From Nomia melanderi (Eukaryota > Arthropoda > Insecta > Hymenoptera > Halictidae), in assembly GCF_051020985.1 (NCBI RefSeq), contig NW_027475340.1:1-64000 (forward strand): DNA of 64,000 nt. The letters are read 5' to 3'. Of the stretch, positions 54,930-64,000 are shown in pieces. The notes beneath the pieces were generated by a model. That model was not told the origin of the DNA, made no database searches, and saw only the letters and a program-made list of their open reading frames with translations. Both the position numbers and the translations under genes were made by a program. Position 1 is the stretch's first letter. Every line of letters begins with the position of its first letter.

Positions 54930-56505
54930 ATAAAACTATATATAACTATATAAAACTATATAAAAATATATAAAACGTTATAAAACTATATAAAAGTAAT
55001 TAAGCTATATAAAACTGTATAAAACTATATAACACTATATAAAACTATATAAAACTATATAAAACTATATAAAACTATATAAAACTATCAAAATTATATA
55101 AAACTATATAGTACTATATAGAACTGTATAAAACTAATAAAGCTATATAAAACTATATAATACCCTATAAAACTATGTAAATCTGTACAAAACTAACAAA
55201 ACTATGTAAAACTATATAAACCTCTATAAAACTATATAAAACTATATAAAATTATATAAAAATATATAAAACTAACTGAAATATATAAAACTATATAGAT
55301 CTTTATAAATCAAATAAAACTATATAAAACTCTATAAAACCATATCAAACAATATCAAACTATATAAAACTATATAAATCTATATAAAACTATATAAAAC
55401 TATATAAAACTATATAAACCTATATAAAACTAATAAAACTATATAAAACTATATAAAACTATATAAAACTATATAAAACTAACAAAACCATATAAAACTA
55501 TAAAAAACTATATAAAACTATATAAAACTATTAAAATTATATAATACTATATAGTACTATATAAAACTGTATAAAACTAATAAAACTATATAAAACTATA
55601 TAAAACTATATAAAACTATATAAAACTATATAAAACTGATAAAACTATATAAAACTATATATAACTATATAAAACTAATTAAACTATATAAAACTGTATA
55701 AAACTATATAAAACTATATAAAACTATATATAACTATATAAAACTATATAAAAATATATAAAACGTTATAAAACTATATAAAAGTAATTAAGCTATATAA
55801 AACTGTATAAAACTATATAACACTATATAAAACTATATAAAACTATATAAAACTATATAAAACTATATAAAACTATCAAAATTATATAAAACTATATAGT
55901 ACTATATAGAACTGTATAAAACTAATAAAGCTATATAAAACTATATAATACCCTATAAAACTATGTAAATCTGTACAAAACTAACAAAACTATGTAAAAC
56001 TATATAAACCTCTATAAAACTATATAAAACTATATAAAATTATATAAAAATATATAAAACTAACTGAAATATATAAAACTATATAGATCTTTATAAATCA
56101 AATAAAACTATATAAAACTCTATAAAACCATATCAAACAATATCAAACTATATAAAACTATATAAATCTATATAAAACTATATAAAACTATATAAAACTA
56201 TATAAACCTATATAAAACTAATAAAACTATATAAAACTATATAAAACTATATAAAACTATATAAAACTAACAAAACCATATAAAACTATAAAAAACTATA
56301 TAAAACTATATAAAACTATTAAAATTATATAATACTATATAGTACTATATAAAACTGTATAAAACTAATAAAACTATATAAAACTATATAAAACTATATA
56401 AAACTATATAAAACTATATAAAACTGATAAAACTATATAAAACTATATATAACTATATAAAACTAATTAAACTATATAAAACTGTATAAAACTATATAAA
56501 ACTAA
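54930..56505 (+). repeat. 788-bp tandem duplication in AT satellite
   Basis: Two adjacent copies, about 54,930-55,717 and 55,718-56,505. The rare ACGTTATAAAAC is at 54,975 and 55,763 (offset 788), and the order of variants after it is the same in both, including AGATCTTTATAAATCAAAT. A third copy at about 58,806-59,593 belongs to the larger 3,088-bp duplication. Confidence 0.85.
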
Positions 56506-59500
56506 TAAAATTATATAAAACTATATAGTTCTATATAAAACTATATAAAACTAATAAAACTATAAAAACTATATAGTACTATATAAAACTATATAAAACT
56601 ATATAAAACTAACTAAACTATATAAAACTATATAAAACCATTAAAATTATATAATACTATATAGTACTATATAAAACTGTATAAAACTAATAAAACTATA
56701 TAAAACTATATAAAACTATATGAAACTATATAAAACTATATGAAACTATATAAAACTAATAAAACTATATAAAACTATATAAAACTATATAAAACTAATA
56801 AAACTATATAAAACTATATAAAACTATATAAAACTCTATAAAACTATATAACACTATATAAAACTATATAAAACTATATAAAATTATATAAAACTATATA
56901 AAGCTATATAAAAATATATAAACCTATATAAAACTATATAAAACTATATATAACTAACAAAACTATATAAAACTAGATAAAACTATATAAAACTATATAA
57001 AGCTATATAAAACTATATAAAAAAATAAAAAACTATATAAAACTAACAAAACTATATAAACCTATATAAAACTCTATAGAACTATATAAAACTATATAAA
57101 ACTATATAAAACTTTATAAAACTAATAAAACTATATAAACCTATATAAAACTATATAAAAGTAATTAAACTATATAAAACTGTATAAAACTATATAAAAC
57201 TATATAAAACTAATAAAACTATATAAAACTATATAAAACTATATAAAACTATATAAAACTATATAAAACTATATAAAACTATATAAAACTATATAAAACT
57301 ATATAAAACTAATAAAACTATAAAAACTATATAGTACTATATAAAACTATATAAAACTATATAAAACTAACAAAACTATATAAAACTATATAAAACTCTA
57401 TAAAACTATATAAAACTATATAAAACTATACAAAACTAACAAAACTATATAAAACTAGTAAAACTATATAAAACTATATAAAACTATATAAAACTATATA
57501 AAACTATATAAAACTATATAAAACTATATAAAACTATACAAAACAATAAAAAACTATATAAAAGTAACAAAACTATATAAAACTATATAACACTATATAA
57601 AACTATATAAAACAATATAAAACTATATAAAACTATATAAAATTACATAAAACTAATAAAACTATATAAAACTATATAAAATTAAATAAAACTAATAAAA
57701 CTATATAAAACTATATAAAACTATATAAAACTAACAAAACTATATAAAACTATAAAAAACTATATAAAACTATATAAAACTATTAAAATTATATAAAACT
57801 ATATCGTACTATATAGAACTGTATAAAACTAATAAAGCTATATAAAACTATATAATACCCTATAAAACTATGTAAATCTGTACAAAACTAACAAAACTAT
57901 GTAAAACTATATAAACCTCTATAATACTATATAAAACTATATAAAATTATATAAAAATATATAAAACTAACTGAAATATATAAAACTATATAAAACTTTA
58001 TAAAACAAATAAAACTATATAAAACTCTATAAAACTATATCAAACAATATCAAACTATATAAAACTATATAAAACTATATAAAACTATATAAAACTATAT
58101 AAAACTATATAAACCTATATAAAACTAATAAAACTATATAAAACTATATAAAACTATATAAAACTATATAAAACTAACAAAACCATATAAAACTATAAAA
58201 AACTATATAAAACTATATAAAACTATTAAAATTATATAATACTATATAGTACTATATAAAACTGTATAAAACTAATAAAACTATATAAAACTCTATAAAA
58301 CTATATAACACTATATAAAACTATATAAAACTATATAAAATTATATAAAACTATATAAAGCTATATAAAAATATATAAACCTATATAAAACTAACAAAAC
58401 TATATAAAACTATAAAAAACTATATAAAACTATATAAAACTATTAAAATTATATAAAACTATATAGTATTATATAAAACTGTATAAAGCTAATAAAATTA
58501 TATAAAACTATATAATACCCTATAAAACTAACAAAACTATGTAAAACTATATAAACCTCTATAAAACTATATAACACTATATAAAACTATATAAAAATAT
58601 ATAAAACTAACAGAACTATATAAAACTATATAAAACATTATAAAACTAACAAAACCATATAAAACTTTAAAAAACTATATAAAACTATATAAAACTATTA
58701 AAATTATATAAAACTTTATAAAACTAATAAAACTATATAAAACTATATAAAACTATATAAAAGTAATTAAACTATATAAAACTGTATAAAACTATATAAA
58801 ACTATATAAAACTATATATAACTATATAAAACTATATAAAAATATATAAAACGTTATAAAACTATATAAAAGTAATTAAGCTATATAAAACTGTATAAAA
58901 CTATATAACACTATATAAAACTATATAAAACTATATAAAACTATATAAAACTATATAAAACTATCAAAATTATATAAAACTATATAGTACTATATAGAAC
59001 TGTATAAAACTAATAAAGCTATATAAAACTATATAATACCCTATAAAACTATGTAAATCTGTACAAAACTAACAAAACTATGTAAAACTATATAAACCTC
59101 TATAAAACTATATAAAACTATATAAAATTATATAAAAATATATAAAACTAACTGAAATATATAAAACTATATAGATCTTTATAAATCAAATAAAACTATA
59201 TAAAACTCTATAAAACCATATCAAACAATATCAAACTATATAAAACTATATAAATCTATATAAAACTATATAAAACTATATAAAACTATATAAACCTATA
59301 TAAAACTAATAAAACTATATAAAACTATATAAAACTATATAAAACTATATAAAACTAACAAAACCATATAAAACTATAAAAAACTATATAAAACTATATA
59401 AAACTATTAAAATTATATAATACTATATAGTACTATATAAAACTGTATAAAACTAATAAAACTATATAAAACTATATAAAACTATATAAAACTATATAAA

Positions 59501-61877
59501 ACTATATAAAACTGATAAAACTATATAAAACTATATATAACTATATAAAACTAATTAAACTATATAAAACTGTATAAAACTATATAAAACTAATAAAATT
59601 ATATAAAACTATATAGTTCTATATAAAACTATATAAAACTAATAAAACTATAAAAACTATATAGTACTATATAAAACTATATAAAACTATATAAAACTAA
59701 CTAAACTATATAAAACTATATAAAACCATTAAAATTATATAATACTATATAGTACTATATAAAACTGTATAAAACTAATAAAACTATATAAAACTATATA
59801 AAACTATATGAAACTATATAAAACTATATGAAACTATATAAAACTAATAAAACTATATAAAACTATATAAAACTATATAAAACTAATAAAACTATATAAA
59901 ACTATATAAAACTATATAAAACTCTATAAAACTATATAACACTATATAAAACTATATAAAACTATATAAAATTATATAAAACTATATAAAGCTATATAAA
60001 AATATATAAACCTATATAAAACTATATAAAACTATATATAACTAACAAAACTATATAAAACTAGATAAAACTATATAAAACTATATAAAGCTATATAAAA
60101 CTATATAAAAAAATAAAAAACTATATAAAACTAACAAAACTATATAAACCTATATAAAACTCTATAGAACTATATAAAACTATATAAAACTATATAAAAC
60201 TTTATAAAACTAATAAAACTATATAAACCTATATAAAACTATATAAAAGTAATTAAACTATATAAAACTGTATAAAAACTATATAAAACTATATAAAACT
60301 AATAAAACTATATAAAACTATATAAAACTATATAAAACTATATAAAACTATATAAAACTATATAAAACTATATAAAACTATATAAAACTATATAAAACTA
60401 ATAAAACTATAAAAACTATATAGTACTATATAAAACTATATAAAACTATATAAAACTAACAAAACTATATAAAACTATATAAAACTCTATAAAACTATAT
60501 AAAACTATATAAAACTATACAAAACTAACAAAACTATATAAAACTAGTAAAAACTATATAAAACTATATAAAACTATATAAAACTATATAAAACTATATA
60601 AAACTATATAAAACTATATAAAACTATACAAAACAATAAAAAACTATATAAAAGTAACAAAACTATATAAAACTATATAACACTATATAAAACTATATAA
60701 AACAATATAAAACTATATAAAACTATATAAAATTACATAAAACTAATAAAACTATATAAAACTATATAAAATTAAATAAAACTAATAAAACTATATAAAA
60801 CTATATAAAACTATATAAAACTAACAAAACTATATAAAACTATAAAAAACTATATAAAACTATATAAAACTATTAAAATTATATAAAACTATATCGTACT
60901 ATATAGAACTGTATAAAACTAATAAAGCTATATAAAACTATATAATACCCTATAAAACTATGTAAATCTGTACAAAACTAACAAAACTATGTAAAACTAT
61001 ATAAACCTCTATAATACTATATAAAACTATATAAAATTATATAAAAATATATAAAACTAACTGAAATATATAAAACTATATAAAACTTTATAAAACAAAT
61101 AAAACTATATAAAACTCTATAAAACTATATCAAACAATATCAAACTATATAAAACTATATAAAACTATATAAAACTATATAAAACTATATAAAACTATAT
61201 AAACCTATATAAAACTAATAAAACTATATAAAACTATATAAAACTATATAAAACTATATAAAACTAACAAAACCATATAAAACTATAAAAAACTATATAA
61301 AACTATATAAAACTATTAAAATTATATAATACTATATAGTACTATATAAAACTGTATAAAACTAATAAAACTATATAAAACTCTATAAAACTATATAACA
61401 CTATATAAAACTATATAAAACTATATAAAATTATATAAAACTATATAAAGCTATATAAAAATATATAAACCTATATAAAACTAACAAAACTATATAAAAC
61501 TATAAAAAACTATATAAAACTATATAAAACTATTAAAATTATATAAAACTATATAGTATTATATAAAACTGTATAAAGCTAATAAAACTATATAAAACTA
61601 TATAATACCCTATAAAACTAACAAAACTATGTAAAACTATATAAACCTCTATAAAACTATATAACACTATATAAAACTATATAAAAATATATAAAACTAA
61701 CAGAACTATATAAAACTATATAAAACATTATAAAACTAACAAAACCATATAAAACTTTAAAAAACTATATAAAACTATATAAAACTATTAAAATTATATA
61801 AAACTTTATAAAACTAATAAAACTATATAAAACTATATAAAACTATATAAAAGTAATTAAACTATATAAAACTGTAT
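55700..61877 (+). repeat. 3,088-bp tandem duplication in AT satellite
   Basis: Two adjacent copies, about 55,700-58,787 and 58,788-61,877. ACGTTATAAA at 55,763 and 58,851, and ATATAGTTCT at 56,523 and 59,611, are both exactly 3,088 bp apart; TATAATACCC at 58,511 and 61,601 is 3,090 apart because of two single-base insertions in copy 2 (near 60,270 and 60,545). The copies appear nearly identical, so the duplication is recent. Confidence 0.88.
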
Positions 61878-61899
61878 AAAACTATATAACACTATATAA

Positions 61900-64000
61900 A
61901 ACTATATAAAACTATATAAAACTATATAAAACTATATAAAACTATATAAAACTATATAAAACTATATAAAACTATATAAAACTATATAAAACTATATAAT
62001 ACCCTATAAAACTATGTAAAACTGTATAAAACTAACAAAACTATATAAAACTAGTAAAACTATATAAAACTATGTAAAACTATATAAAAATATATAAAAC
62101 TATATAAAACTATATAAAACTATATAAAACTATATAAAACTATATAAAACTATATAAAACTATATAAAACTATACAAAACAATAAAAAACTATATAAAAG
62201 TAACAAAACTATATAAAACTATATAACACTATATAAAACTATATAAAACAATATAAAACTATATAAAACTATATAAAATTACATAAAACTAATAAAACTA
62301 TATAAAACTATATAAAATTAAATAAAACTAATAAAACTATATAAAACTATATAAAACTAACAAAACTATATAAAACTATAAAAAACTATATAAAACTAAA
62401 TAAAACAATAAAAAACTGTATAAAACTATATAAAACTATATAAAACTATATAAAACTGAGCAAAACTATATAAAGCTATATAAAACAATATAAAACTATA
62501 CAAAACAGTATAAAAATGTATAAAACTATATAGAACTATATAAAACTATTAAAACTATATAAAATAATACAATACTATATAAAACTATATAAAACTATAT
62601 AAAACAGCATAAAACTATACAACCCTATATAAAACAATAAACTACTAATAAAACTATACAAAACTATATAAACCTCCAAAAAAGTATATAAAACTATATA
62701 AAACTATATAAAACTATATCAAACTCTATAAAACTATATAACACTATATAAAACTATATAAAACTATATAAAATTATATAAAACTACATAAAGCTATATA
62801 AAAATATATAAACCTATATAAAACTATATAAAACTATATATAACTAACAAAACTATATAAAACCGTATAAAACTATATACAACTATATAAAGCTATATAA
62901 AACTATATAAAACTATATAAAACTTTATAAAACTCTACAAAACTATATAAAACTATATAAAACTATATAAAACTAACAAAACTATATAAAACTATTTAAA
63001 ACTATATAAACCTATATAAAACTATATAAAACTAATAAAACTATATATAACTATATAAAACTATATAAAACTAACAAAACTATATAAAACTATATAAAAC
63101 TATATAAAAACCATATAAAACTATATAAAACTATATAAAACTCTATAAAACTATATAAAACTATATAAAAATATATAAAACATTATAAAACTATATAAAA
63201 GTAATTAAGCTATATAAAACTGTATAAAACTATACAACACTATATAAAACTATATAAAACTATATAAAACTATATAAAACTATATAAAACTATTAAAATT
63301 ATATAAAACTATATAGTACTATATAGAACTGTATAAAACTAATAAAGCTATATAAAACTATATAATACCCTATAAAACTATGTAAATCTGTACAAAACTA
63401 ACAAAACTATGTAAAACTATATAAACCTCTATAAAACTATATAAAACTATATAAAATTATATAAAAATATATAAAACTAACTGAAATATATAAAACTATA
63501 TAAAACTTTATAAATCAAATAAAACTATATAAAACTCTATAAACTATATCAAACAATATCAAACTATATAAAACTATATAAATCTATATAAAACTATATA
63601 AAACTATATAAAACTATATAAACCTATATAAAACTAATAAAACTATATAAAACTATATAAAACTATATAAAACTATATAAAACTAACAAAACCATATAAA
63701 ACTATAAAAAACTATATAAAACTATATAAAACTATTAAAATTATATAATACTATATAGTACTATATAAAACTGTATAAAACTAATAAAACTATATAAAAC
63801 TATATAAAACTCTATAAAACTAATAAAACTATATAAAACTATATAAACCTATATAAAACTAACAAAAACATATAAAACTTTAAAAAACTATATAAAACTA
63901 TATAAAACTATTAAAATTATATAAAACTATACAAAACTAACAAAACCATATGAAACTACAAAAAACTATTTAAATTATATAAAACTATATAGTACTATAT
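61900..64000 (+). repeat. Copy of the 51.5-53.7 kb segment, offset ~10.3-10.4 kb
   Basis: This end segment matches about 51,480-53,710. The offset is 10,428-10,429 bp at the first markers (ATACCC 51,571 and 61,999; CTGAGC 52,027 and 62,456) and about 10,290-10,300 bp later (AAAACAGCAT 52,301 and 62,601; TGAAACTACA 53,661 and 63,951). The change marks a deletion of about 130 bp in this copy near 62,490-62,510, between two near-identical CAGTATAAAAATG modules. It continues beyond the window. Confidence 0.85.

Larger units (their letters stand above)
36714..64000 (+). repeat. AT-rich 10-bp satellite array, block III
   Basis: About 27.3 kb of ACTATATAAA-type units (roughly 2,700), same orientation as blocks I and II, running off the end of the window. 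Typical variants here are ACTAACAAA, ACTCTATAAA, ATAGTACTATAT and ATAATACCCTATAAAACT, which are rare or absent in block I, while block I's GTATAAGGCTATATC marker is missing. The first few kb (36.7-41 kb) are heterogeneous; from about 41 kb onward long multi-unit segments repeat. No gene is visible on either strand. Confidence 0.97.

Noticed and set aside
1..64000. Telomere repeats or a chromosome end.
   Set aside because: The unit ACTATATAAA does not match known telomere repeats such as TTAGG or TTAGGG, contains no G-rich strand, and is interrupted by other sequences on both sides.

Overview
This 64-kb window is almost entirely satellite DNA, with one decayed Ty3/gypsy retrotransposon and one solo LTR of the same family. 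No host protein-coding gene is visible. The composition and layout suggest heterochromatin (pericentromeric or centromeric) of an animal. An arthropod, probably an insect, is most likely: the gypsy-type element fits, and the U2 snRNA-like part of the second satellite carries the CCTTATGG loop I recall from insect U2 rather than the vertebrate CCTTTTGG. The species cannot be named from the sequence.

Layout: 1-14,920 is an AT-rich array with a ~10-bp unit (consensus ACTATATAAA). 14,921-15,206 is a solo LTR flanked by ATAT on both sides. 15,207-15,395 is a decayed AT-repeat edge. 15,396-29,394 is a GC-richer array of ~56-bp monomers. 29,395-31,450 is AT satellite again. 31,451-36,713 is a 5'-truncated gypsy element with gag, pol and a 3' LTR. 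36,714-64,000 is more AT satellite with nested kilobase-scale duplications.

The main discovery is the identity of the 56-bp satellite. Read on the minus strand in the central block, each monomer begins ATCGCTTCTCGGCCTTATGG and continues CTAAGATCAAAGTGTA. That is the first 36 nucleotides of U2 spliceosomal snRNA, starting exactly at the cap nucleotide, followed by a 20-bp linker unrelated to U2. About 240 monomers lie in one orientation. Both outer edges of the array (15,396-15,548 and about 29,068-29,394) carry older-looking monomers in the opposite orientation, so the centre is inverted relative to the edges. Patchy exchange and repeats at constant offsets (1,227, 838, 1,060, 3,129 and 9,391 bp) show how the array has been homogenised.

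The AT satellite places an A4 tract once per ~10 bp, about one helical turn, which predicts intrinsically curved DNA, and every unit contains a TATA-box-like sequence. The gypsy element is dead: its 5' end is missing, pol has an in-frame nonsense codon and a frameshift in RNase H, and the integrase zinc finger has lost a cysteine. It still shows a textbook -1 ribosomal frameshift signal between gag and pol. Similarities to U2, gypsy proteins and motif families come from recall and reading by eye; no search was run.
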